This document shows positions 1 to 8,400 of a DNA stretch of 12,646 bases, piece by piece. Under the pieces are notes generated by a model. The model was not told the origin of the DNA, did not search any database, and saw only the letters and a list, made by a program, of their open reading frames with translations. The stretch is from positions 1 through 12,646 of the forward strand of contig JABMRG010000078.1 of the NCBI GenBank assembly GCA_013202935.1, in the 5' to 3' direction. The first letter of the stretch is position 1, and every line of letters starts with the position of its first letter. This DNA is from Candidatus Omnitrophota bacterium (GTDB lineage Bacteria > Omnitrophota > Gorgyraeia > JABMRG01). The position numbers were made by a program, and so were the translations under genes.

Positions 1-385
1 CCTTATACCTGTCAGCCTGCCTCCATACGGTCTCACTCTGTGGTTCAACACCACCAACAGCACAGAAGAGCATTACAGCACCATCCAAAACTCTTAATGA
101 CCTCTCTACCTCTACAGTAAAGTCGACATGGCCGGGTGTATCAATAATATTTATATGGTAATCACCCCATGTGCAGGCTGTGCTGGCAGAGGTTATTGTT
201 ATGCCTCTTTCCTGCTCCTGTTGCATCCAGTCCATAGTAGCAGTGCCTTCATCTACCTGACCAAGCCTATGGATTCTTCCGGCATAGAATAGAATCCTCT
301 CAGTAGTAGTAGTCTTACCAGCATCAATATGTGCCATAATGCCGATGTTTCTCAATTTCTCTAAGGAGTGCTTACGCTTTGTCAT
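1..385 (-). CDS. fusA: Elongation factor G, N-terminal 128 residues (gene runs off the window)
   Basis: EF-G is the cytoplasmic GTPase that drives translocation of tRNA and mRNA on the ribosome and works with RRF in recycling. Translating the minus strand from the ATG at 385 gives 128 codons of the GTPase domain. The P-loop AHIDAGKTTTTER is at residues 18-30, the switch I segment RGITI at 60-64 and the G3 motif DTPGH at 82-86, all canonical. The C-terminal ~80% of the gene lies outside the window. I chose the start at 385 because the family normally begins a few residues before the LEKLRNIGIMAHID block. However, this ATG has only a purine-rich, not a clear Shine-Dalgarno, upstream. The frame stays open back to the rpsG stop, with another in-frame ATG at 499 that would add 38 residues. 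Gene identity is certain; the exact start is not. Confidence 0.95.
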   Translation of the reverse strand, partial: MTKRKHSLEKLRNIGIMAHIDAGKTTTTERILFYAGRIHRLGQVDEGTATMDWMQQEQERGITITSASTACTWGDYHINIIDTPGHVDFTVEVERSLRVLDGAVMLFCAVGGVEPQSETVWRQADRYK

Positions 386-500
386 CTCTTTTTCTTGCTC
401 TATAGCAACGTGTAAACTCTGATATCGCAAGGAACCAGTCAAGCTAGAAACTTCATTGTGGTGTTTGGTTTCTTGTTCTTTTTCTAAAACCAACGTCATC

Positions 501-549
501 GGGACTGTCCCCGTTCGTTTTTTGCTGATACCAGGAGGGGACTGTCCCC
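501..549. repeat. Two direct copies of a GGGGACAGTCCCC palindrome (REP-like) between rpsG and fusA
   Basis: On the plus strand, 537-549 reads GGGGACTGTCCCC, a 13-base palindrome with a single central unpaired base. The sequence at 501-511 reads GGGACTGTCCC. Extending each copy gives a 19-base unit at 538-556 and 501-519 (minus strand AACGnnnGGGGACAGTCCC). The units match at 16 of 19 positions, lie in the same orientation and are spaced 37 bases apart. Each copy can fold into a short GC-rich hairpin in the transcript, and the copies can also pair with each other. Short GC-rich palindrome pairs in intergenic DNA resemble REP/BIME elements mobilised by REP-associated tyrosine (Y1) transposases. 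That assignment is inference, because only two copies are visible and no transposase is present. The element sits inside the otherwise compact operon and accounts for most of the unusually long rpsG-fusA gap (386-565). Confidence 0.6.
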
Positions 550-565
550 AAACGTTCTCATTGGA

Positions 566-1036
566 TTACCAGCGAAAATGGCTGAAGGCCTTATTTGCCT
601 CTGCCATCTTATGGGTATCTTCTTTCTTCTTTACTGCTGAACCCTGTTTCTGATAAGCATCCAGTAATTCGCTTGCAAGGCGGTCACTCATAGGCCCACC
701 TTTTCTCTGCCTAGCGAAGTTTCTCAACCAGCGCATGGCTATCGTAATACCGCGCTCGTGGCTCACCTCGATAGGTACCTGGTAAGTTGCGCCGCCTACG
801 CGCCTAGACTTAAGTTCCAGCATTGGCCTTATATTGTCTAATACGCTCTGAAATAACTCTAACGCATTATCCTTACCAACCTTCTTCATCAGCTTATCAA
901 GCGAATCATACACTATCCCTTCAGCAATCGACTTTTTTCCTCTCTCCATAACAACATTAATAAACTTGGAGACTAGTTTCGAATTATACTTAGGGTCTGG
1001 TAAAACCTCTCTCTTTTCTGCTCTTCTTCGTCTCAT
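566..1036 (-). CDS. rpsG: 30S ribosomal protein S7
   Basis: S7 is a primary 16S rRNA binding protein that nucleates folding of the 3' major domain and lines the E-site at the head of the 30S subunit. The 156-residue product matches the usual family length. Visible landmarks are the basic N-terminus followed by LPDPKYNS (residues 12-19), the SRRVGGATYQVPIEV signature (77-91) and the C-terminal KMAEANKAFSHFRW. The start at 1036 follows the rpsL stop by one base (TAA-g-ATG). It has a GGAG ribosome-binding site six bases upstream, inside the rpsL 3' end. An in-frame ATG at 1129 would add 31 residues lying wholly within rpsL and is not credible. S7 is the translational repressor of the str operon in E. 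coli. The one-base gap to rpsL leaves no room for the E. coli-type rpsL-rpsG intergenic target. Confidence 0.97.
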   Translation of the reverse strand: MRRRRAEKREVLPDPKYNSKLVSKFINVVMERGKKSIAEGIVYDSLDKLMKKVGKDNALELFQSVLDNIRPMLELKSRRVGGATYQVPIEVSHERGITIAMRWLRNFARQRKGGPMSDRLASELLDAYQKQGSAVKKKEDTHKMAEANKAFSHFRW

Positions 1037-1037
1037 C

Positions 1038-1433
1038 TTATGCTCCAGCAGGTGCCGCTGTAGGCTTAGGCCTCTTTGCTCCGTATTTAGAGCGGCTTTT
1101 CTTGCGGTTTGCAACACCTTGCGTATCAAGCGTTCCTCTTACAATATGATACCTTACACCAGGAAGATCCTTTACCTTGCCGCCTCTTACCAGAACTATG
1201 GAGTGCTCTTGTAGATTATGGCCTTCACCAGGTATATATGCGGTAACTTCAACGCTGTTGGTAAGCCTGACTCTTGCTATCTTACGAAGCGCGGAGTTCG
1301 GCTTCTTTGGTGTCGAAGTCTTTACCTGCAAGCATACGCCTCTTTTCTGTGGTGAGGCCTTTAGAGCCGGCGACTTAGTCTTGGACTTGGCCTGCTTTCT
1401 TCCTAATCTTATTAACTGATTTATCGTTGGCAT
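1038..1433 (-). CDS. rpsL: 30S ribosomal protein S12
   Basis: S12 sits at the decoding centre of the 30S subunit and controls tRNA selection accuracy. The 131-residue product has the canonical core: PALKASPQKRGVC (residues 22-34), TPKKPNSALRK (41-51), GEGHNLQEHS (69-78) and GGKVKDLPGVRYH (84-96). The two lysines of the PKKPNSA loop (K43, K44) and the second-loop lysine K88 are all present. These are the positions where streptomycin-resistance changes arise in other bacteria, so the sequence looks wild-type. Asp89 corresponds to the residue methylthiolated by RimO in E. coli. The C-terminus carries a short tail rich in Ala and Pro after KYGAKRPK, a few residues longer than E. coli S12. The gene begins one base after the rpoC stop (TAA-t-ATG), with only a purine-rich stretch (GAAGAAG) as ribosome-binding site. 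Coupling to rpoC translation is therefore likely. Confidence 0.97.
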   Translation of the reverse strand: MPTINQLIRLGRKQAKSKTKSPALKASPQKRGVCLQVKTSTPKKPNSALRKIARVRLTNSVEVTAYIPGEGHNLQEHSIVLVRGGKVKDLPGVRYHIVRGTLDTQGVANRKKSRSKYGAKRPKPTAAPAGA

Positions 1434-1434
1434 A

Positions 1435-4400
1435 TTACTTCTTCGCTTTCTCTTGTGCTGCCTTAGTCTCTTCTTTTTTCTGTTTCTTTACTTCCTGTTT
1501 TGCCTTCTCTATAATATCTATCTTCCTAACAATGTCTATCTCTCTATTCTCTGCAAAGCCTGTGCCAGCTGGTATAAGGTGGCCCATTATAACATTCTCC
1601 TTAAGGCCTTGTAGTTCATCGCGCTTACCGCTTGCAGCTGCTTCGGTCAATATACGTGTTGTCTCCTGGAAGCTGGCTGCTGAAATGAAACTCTCTGTGC
1701 TCAAGGAAGCCTTTGTTATGCCAAGCAGTATAGGCGTAGCCTTAGCAGGTTTTTGCTTTTTCTTAAGGGCCTTCTGGTTCTCCTCTTGAAATTTTATCTT
1801 ATCTACATGTGATCCTACCAACAGATCTGTGTCTCCTGGATCATCTACAATTACCCTCTTAAGCATCTGTCTTACTATAACCTCAATATGCTTATCATTT
1901 ATCCTAACACCCTGTAAGCGGTATACTTCTTGCACTTCATTCACCAGGTACTCCTGAAGTGCCTTATCACCAGATACCTTAAGGATATCCTGTGGAACAA
2001 CCGGGCCATCTATAAGCTGCTGGCCTGCATAGACCCTATCACCTTTATACACATTAAGGTGTTTTCCATGCGGTATAAGGTATTCCTTCTTCATCCCGGT
2101 TGCGCTCTTAACAACAATCCTTCTTTGACCCTTCTTTGATCCGCCAAACTCAACAACACCGTCTATCTCACTTATAATAGCAGGGTCTTTTGGCCTTCTT
2201 GCCTCAAATAGCTCTGCGACACGCGGCAGACCACCTGTAATATCTCTTGTCTTTGTAACAACTCTTGGCGTCTTTGCCAGGAGATCTCCTGCCTTAATCT
2301 TTTGTCCGTTCTTAACAACAATATGTGCCCCTGCAGGTATAGGATATATAGCCAGGACTTCCTTTTTGCTGTTTTGAATAACTAACTGCGGGTGATATTC
2401 ACCCTTATGCTCTATTATAATTGTATCGATCAACTTTGTCTGAGGATCCATCTCCTGGCGCATAGTAACGCCTTCTTTTATATCCTCAAACCTTACTATG
2501 CCCGCTATTTCAGTAATAATCGGTGACATGTAGGGGTCCCACTTGACAAATATAGCTCCCTGCTTAACAGGCTTGTCTTCTTTTACTAATATAATCGCAC
2601 CGTGTGGCACAGCATAGCGTTCAGACTCTCTTCCGCTCTCGTCATTAATAGATATTTGGCCGTTACGGTTTAAGACTATTATCTCTTTTGTGTCTGCGCG
2701 CTCAACGATCCTTAGATTATGATACCTTACTAAACCATCATTCTTTGACTTTATATTCGCCTGCTCAACAACTCTGCTCGCTGTACCACCTATATGGAAA
2801 GTTCTCATTGTAAGCTGTGTGCCAGGTTCACCTATCGACTGCGCTGCTATAATACCTATGGCTTCACCCTTCTCAACAAGCCTTCCTGTTGCGAGATTCC
2901 TGCCATAGCATTTAACGCAGACGCCTTTCTTCGACTCACAAGTCAGTACACTCCTTATTCTTATGCGCTCAATACCTGCTGTCTCAACACGCTCTGCCTT
3001 CTCTTCATCTATTTCTTCGCCGGCCTCAACTATAATCTCATCTGTGATAATATCTACTATATTATCACATGCTACCCTACCAACAATCCTCTCTTTTAGG
3101 CTAACGACAACTTCATCCCCTTCAATAATAGCGCTTATCAGGATACCGTTTAGGGTCTTACAATCTTCCTCATTAATAATAACATCCTGTGCAACATCTA
3201 CAAGCCTTCTTGTAAGATAGCCTGAATCAGCTGTCTTTAGTGCTGTATCTGCCAAACCCTTCCTTGCGCCATGAGTAGATATAAAGTACTCCAGTACTGT
3301 TAAACCTTCCCTGAAATTAGCTGTTATCGGAAATTCTATAATCTCACCAGACGGCTTTGCCATAAGTCCTCTCATGCCTGCCAGCTGCCTTATCTGCTGT
3401 TTTGAACCTCTTGCGCCCGAGTCTGCCATCATATATATAGGATTAAACTTACCTAAGCCTTCTATGACCTTTTCTGATATAGTATCTGTAACATGTGTCC
3501 AGATATCAACAATCTTATTATACCGTTCGCGGTCTGTTATAACACCCTTTCTGTACTGCGCCTGTACTTCTTTAACTTCTTTCTGTGCATCCTCCAGGAT
3601 CTTCTTCTTCTCAGGTAAAAGTTTTAAATCCTCCACAGAGATGGATAATCCTGCCCTGGTCGCCCACTCAAACCCTAATGTCTTTAAATCATCGAGTAGT
3701 GTAACTGTGCGCGTATGGCCGAATATCTTATAGGTTGCTGTTATAAGATCTGATATCCTCTTCTTATCCATAATGTCGTTTAAGAATGGTGTAGGCTGAG
3801 GCAGCGCTTTATTGAGTATAACCCTGCCTGGAGTTGTACCAACAAGCTTATCTTCCATCCTGACCTTTATAATCGCATGCAGATCAACCTCTCCATCATC
3901 ATATGCGCTTATCACCTCATCCAGTGATGAGAATATCATGCCTTCACCTTTACGCTTCTCATCTTCTTTTGTAAGATAATGAAGCCCTAAGACGATATCC
4001 TGTGTAGGCGAGACAATAGGCTCACCATTTGCAGCTGAGAATATATTGTTTGATGCCAGCATAAGAAGGCGTGTCTCCATCTGCGCCTCTATTGAGAGGG
4101 GTACATGGACAGCCATCTGATCCCCATCAAAATCTGCATTGAATGCTGTGCATACAAGCGGGTGTATACGTATAGCCTTTCCCTCTATCAAGACGGGCTG
4201 AAATGCCTGTATTCCAAGCCTGTGCAATGTAGGAGCCCTGTTTAGAAGTATAGGATGGTCAGCTATAACCTCATCAAGTATATCCCAGACCTCTAATTTT
4301 GCCTTTTCTACCATGCGTTTTGCGCTCTTTATCGTATGAACAAAACCTCTCTCTTTCAGCTTCTTAATAATAAATGGCTCAAAGAGCTCTAATGCCATCT

Positions 4401-5481
4401 TTTTGGGAAGGCCGCACTGATTAAGTTTTAACTCCGGGCCTATAACTATTACAGACCTTCCAGAATAATCTACTCTCTTGCCGAGCAGGTTCTGCCTGAA
4501 GCGGCCCTGTTTACCCTTTAGCATGTCGCTTAAGGACTTAAGCGGCCTATTCCCTGTGCCAAGAACAGGCCTTCCGTGCCTTCCATTATCAAATAACGCA
4601 TCTACGGCCTCTTGAAGCATTCTTTTCTCGTTTCTTATGATTACCTCAGGAGCCTTAAGATCCATAAGCTTCTTAAGCCTGTTATTTCTGTTTATAACCC
4701 TACGATACAGGTCATTAAGGTCACTTGTTGCGAATCTTCCACCATCAAGAGGAACTAGGGGGCGCAGATCTGGAGGAATTACAGGAACAACATCTAGTAT
4801 CATCCACTCTGGGTTATTCCCACTATGCTTAAACTGCTCGATAATCTTTAATGACTTGGCTGTCCTCTTCTGTGCCTGCTCACCTTTAGAATTCTTTGCG
4901 TCACGGTTGAGTTTAGAGCTAAGCTTAGAGAGGTCTATTTTCTTTAAAAGCTCCTTAATGGCTTCAGCACCCATAAGTGCTTTAAAGTCATCCTTATATT
5001 TTTCACGATATAGGCGGTACTTCTCATCATTAAGAAGTTCCTTCTGTTTTAAGCCGGTCTCTCCAGGCTCTATAACTACATATTCTTCATAATATAATAC
5101 CTTCTCAACCTCTCTTAAAGTCATCCCTAGAAGGTTTCCTATGCGGGATGGCACAACCTTAAAGAACCAGACATGTGAAACAGGAGTTGCAAGTTCAATA
5201 TGGCCCATCTTTTCACGCCTTACTCTTGAAAGCGTAACTTCAACGCCGCAACGATCACAGACTATGCCTTTATGTTTAATGCGTTTATATTTTCCGCAGC
5301 TGCACTCCCAGTCTCTGGTCGGGCCAAATATCTTTTCACAGAAGAGGCCATCCTTCTCAGGCCTTAAGGTTCTGTAATTAATAGTCTCTGGTTTTTTTAC
5401 CTCACCCTTAGACCATGATTTTATAGCCTCTGCTGAGGCAATTTTTATAGATAGAGAGTCAAAATTTACATCCATATTCAT
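1435..5481 (-). CDS. rpoC: DNA-directed RNA polymerase subunit beta'
   Basis: Beta' supplies most of the active site of RNA polymerase. The 1348-residue product has the N-terminal zinc site C60/C62/C75/C78, the catalytic NADFDGD loop at 448-454 (Mg-binding D450, D452, D454) and the second zinc site C774/C848/C855/C858. The bridge helix and trigger loop region includes GEAIGIIAAQSIGEPGTQLTM (split around 872-892) and FHIGGT. Between about residues 905 and 1080 lies a large insertion inside the trigger loop, before DITGGLPRVAELFEAR. It resembles the SI3 insertion of Gram-negative-type polymerases. The C-terminus ends in a Lys/Glu/Gln-rich tail (about 1323-1348) with no obvious counterpart in the conserved core. 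I set the start at 5481 rather than the in-frame ATG at 5511. The 5481 start overlaps the rpoB stop as ATGA, has GGAG eight bases upstream and gives the expected N-terminus; a further ATG two codons later is possible. Confidence 0.98.
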   Translation of the reverse strand: MNMDVNFDSLSIKIASAEAIKSWSKGEVKKPETINYRTLRPEKDGLFCEKIFGPTRDWECSCGKYKRIKHKGIVCDRCGVEVTLSRVRREKMGHIELATPVSHVWFFKVVPSRIGNLLGMTLREVEKVLYYEEYVVIEPGETGLKQKELLNDEKYRLYREKYKDDFKALMGAEAIKELLKKIDLSKLSSKLNRDAKNSKGEQAQKRTAKSLKIIEQFKHSGNNPEWMILDVVPVIPPDLRPLVPLDGGRFATSDLNDLYRRVINRNNRLKKLMDLKAPEVIIRNEKRMLQEAVDALFDNGRHGRPVLGTGNRPLKSLSDMLKGKQGRFRQNLLGKRVDYSGRSVIVIGPELKLNQCGLPKKMALELFEPFIIKKLKERGFVHTIKSAKRMVEKAKLEVWDILDEVIADHPILLNRAPTLHRLGIQAFQPVLIEGKAIRIHPLVCTAFNADFDGDQMAVHVPLSIEAQMETRLLMLASNNIFSAANGEPIVSPTQDIVLGLHYLTKEDEKRKGEGMIFSSLDEVISAYDDGEVDLHAIIKVRMEDKLVGTTPGRVILNKALPQPTPFLNDIMDKKRISDLITATYKIFGHTRTVTLLDDLKTLGFEWATRAGLSISVEDLKLLPEKKKILEDAQKEVKEVQAQYRKGVITDRERYNKIVDIWTHVTDTISEKVIEGLGKFNPIYMMADSGARGSKQQIRQLAGMRGLMAKPSGEIIEFPITANFREGLTVLEYFISTHGARKGLADTALKTADSGYLTRRLVDVAQDVIINEEDCKTLNGILISAIIEGDEVVVSLKERIVGRVACDNIVDIITDEIIVEAGEEIDEEKAERVETAGIERIRIRSVLTCESKKGVCVKCYGRNLATGRLVEKGEAIGIIAAQSIGEPGTQLTMRTFHIGGTASRVVEQANIKSKNDGLVRYHNLRIVERADTKEIIVLNRNGQISINDESGRESERYAVPHGAIILVKEDKPVKQGAIFVKWDPYMSPIITEIAGIVRFEDIKEGVTMRQEMDPQTKLIDTIIIEHKGEYHPQLVIQNSKKEVLAIYPIPAGAHIVVKNGQKIKAGDLLAKTPRVVTKTRDITGGLPRVAELFEARRPKDPAIISEIDGVVEFGGSKKGQRRIVVKSATGMKKEYLIPHGKHLNVYKGDRVYAGQQLIDGPVVPQDILKVSGDKALQEYLVNEVQEVYRLQGVRINDKHIEVIVRQMLKRVIVDDPGDTDLLVGSHVDKIKFQEENQKALKKKQKPAKATPILLGITKASLSTESFISAASFQETTRILTEAAASGKRDELQGLKENVIMGHLIPAGTGFAENREIDIVRKIDIIEKAKQEVKKQKKEETKAAQEKAKK

Positions 5482-8400
5482 TCTTTTTTCTCCGTAATAA
5501 CATCTAAGCACAAACTCTGGAGTTCCTTTACAAGAACGTTGAATGACTCAGGGGTACCTGGTTTTAAGGCATTCTCACCTTTAACAATAGATTCGTATAT
5601 TCGCGTTCTGCCCATTACATCATCGCTCTTTACTGTTAAGAGCTCCTGAAGGGTATAGGCAGCTCCATATGCTTCAAGCGCCCAGACCTCCATTTCACCA
5701 AATCTCTGCCCACCAAACTGCGCCTTGCCGCCAAGTGGCTGCTGTGTAACAAGTGAATAAGGGCCTATTGAACGCGCATGGATCTTATCATCAACCAGGT
5801 GAGCCAGTTTCATCATATATATATACCCAACTGTTACTTTCTGATCAAATGGTTTACCGCTAAATCCATCGTACAAGGTTATCTTACCATCTTCAGGTAA
5901 GTTTGCCTTCTTCATATATTCCTTGATCTGTAGCTCTGATGCACCGTCAAATACAGGAGATGCAACCTTAAAACCTAATACCTTAGCAGCCCAGCCAAGA
6001 TGCGTCTCAAGAATCTGGCCTACATTCATACGAGAAGGTACTCCTAAGGGGTTAAGTACGAGCTCAACAGGTGTACCATCAGGAAGATAAGGCATATCTT
6101 CTTCAGGAAGTATCTTTGCAATAACCCCCTTATTTCCATGGCGTCCCGCGACCTTATCACCAACAGAGACTTTCCTCTTGCTTGCAACATTGACTACCAC
6201 CCTTTTTAATACTCCTGGTGGAAGCTCATCGCCTCTTTTTATCTTATCTATCTCCCTCTCCTCCTCATAGATAAGCTCTTCCATCTGCTCATCTAGTATC
6301 TTTATAATCCTCTTGACCTCATCTTCAAGATCAATCTCGTCATCAGCAAGCTTTAAGCCTCCGATATCACACTTCTCTAACTTCTTTACATCTGACTTCT
6401 TTATGGTCTTTCCGGCAGATATAACGGCAGTTCCTGTCTGTTCGTCCAAAAGGGCATTCTGGATCTTTTTGCCTATTAAAAACTTGGCAAGTTTATGAGA
6501 TTTTTCGAGTTCAAGTGTCTTAATCTGGGAGTCATAGTACTTCTTTATCTCGTCTATCTGTTTAAGTTCTTTTGTAAGCTCCTCTTTTGTCTTAGGCCTG
6601 TGTTGCTTTCTAGAAAATACCCTGACACTTACAACTACACCATTTCCACCCGGAGGGACTGTAAGCGATGCATCTCTAACATCCCCTGCCTTTTCGCCAA
6701 ATATGGCCCTTAAGAGTTTTTCCTCCGGTGAAAGCTCTGTCTCGCTCTTTGGCATAACCTTGCCAACCAATATATCGCCAGGGCCGACTTCAGCACCAAC
6801 ACATATTATTCCACTTGCATCTAAATCTTTTAAGGCCTCTTCTCCTACGTTTGGTATATCTCTTGTAATCTCCTCAGGCCCTAGGCGTGTATCCCTTGCC
6901 TCAATCTCATATTCCTCTATATGTATGGATGTAAAAGCATCTTCTTTTACTAATCTTTCGCTTATAAGGATCGCATCCTCAAAGTTATAGCCTCTCCATG
7001 GCATAAATGCTACTAATAGATTGCGCCCAAGAGCAAGCTCTCCATTCTTAGTAGCTGTTCCATCAGCAAGAACCTCACCTGCCTTTACCTTTTGGCCAAC
7101 ACTAACAACAGGCCTCTGGTTTAAACAAGTAGATGCATTGGATCTTTGATATTTATTTAATCTATAAACAGTCTCGCCAACCTGTATCTCATCAGATTGA
7201 ACACGCCTAACAGTGCCGGCATTCTTGGCAATTACCGTGCTCCCTGAGTCAGCGGCCATCTTTGCCTCCATGCCTGTTCCGATAAGCGGCTCTTCTGTTT
7301 CAAGAAGCGGCACTGCCTGGCGCTGCATGTTTGAACCCATAAGCGCCCTATTAGCATCATCATGCTCTAAGAAAGGTATGAGGCTTGCGGCTACGCTGAC
7401 AAGCTGGGTAGGGGAGACATCCATATATTGGACCTGTTTTGCACCAACCCTTAAAAAGTCTGCCTTGTACCTGCAAAAGACTGTATCCTCAATAAAGTTG
7501 CCTTTTGCATCAACCTTTGAGTTCGCCTGGGCTATATGATAATTATCTTCTATGTCGGCAGAGAGATATTCGACCTTTGTTGTAACTTTACCATTCTCCA
7601 CCTTAAGATATGGTGTCTCTATAAAACCAAACTCGTTAATTCTTGCATAGGTAGATAATGACGCTATAAGCCCGATGTTCGGGCCTTCTGGTGTCTCAAT
7701 AGGGCAGACCCTGCCATAATGAGAATAATGGACATCTCTTACCTCAAAACCAGCCCTCTCCCTTGAAAGGCCGCCTGGGCCGAGCGCGGATACTCTTCTT
7801 TTGTGCGTCATCTCTGCCAAAGGATTTGTCTGGTCCATAAATTGTGAAAGCTGGCTCCTGCCAAAGAAGTCTTTTATTACTGCAGAAATAAGTTTCGAAT
7901 TTATAAGGTTATGAGGCATTATATTCTCAATATCATATATGGCCATTCTCTCTTTGGCAGCTCTTTCGATCCTTGTTAATCCTATTCTAAACTGATTGAC
8001 AAGAAGCTCACCTACTGTACGCACTCTTCTGTTGCCAAGGTGGTCTATGTCATCGGCCCGGCCTTCCTCTTGCTTAAGCTTAATAACCCTTCTTATGGTA
8101 TTTACTATCGTATCATTATCAAGAACTCTTTTGTCTAAAGACGCCTTCATATCAAGCTTTCTATTCAAGATATAGCGCCCTACCCTGCCAAGATCATATC
8201 TTCTTTGATCAAAAAAGAGCATATCCAGTAAAGTCTTTGCGCTTTCAACAGTCGGCGGATCACCTGGACGTAATCTTCGATATATATCTATTAATGCATC
8301 GTCGGTTGATTTAGAATGGTCTCGCGCCAATGTATTCAGCATCTCCTCAATAGGTTCTTTGACTACCTTCACAGAACCTACTTTGTGAGAGGCTATCTTT

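Noticed and set aside
437..442. TTGACT on the minus strand as a -35 element for a fusA promoter
   Set aside because: No acceptable -10 element lies 16-18 bases downstream, and the nearest TATAGA is over 30 bases away. A single hexamer match is not evidence.
1037..1129. Upstream in-frame ATG giving S7 an extra 31 residues
   Set aside because: The extension lies entirely inside rpsL in another frame, and the ATG at 1036 has a GGAG site and gives the standard 156-residue S7.
7769..7860. Changes in the rifampicin pocket of RpoB (Arg at E. coli position 508, Thr at 518, Met at 524)
   Set aside because: All main drug-contact positions (513, 514, 516, 526, 529, 531) are wild-type. The changed positions vary naturally between phyla, so I read this as lineage variation and not resistance.
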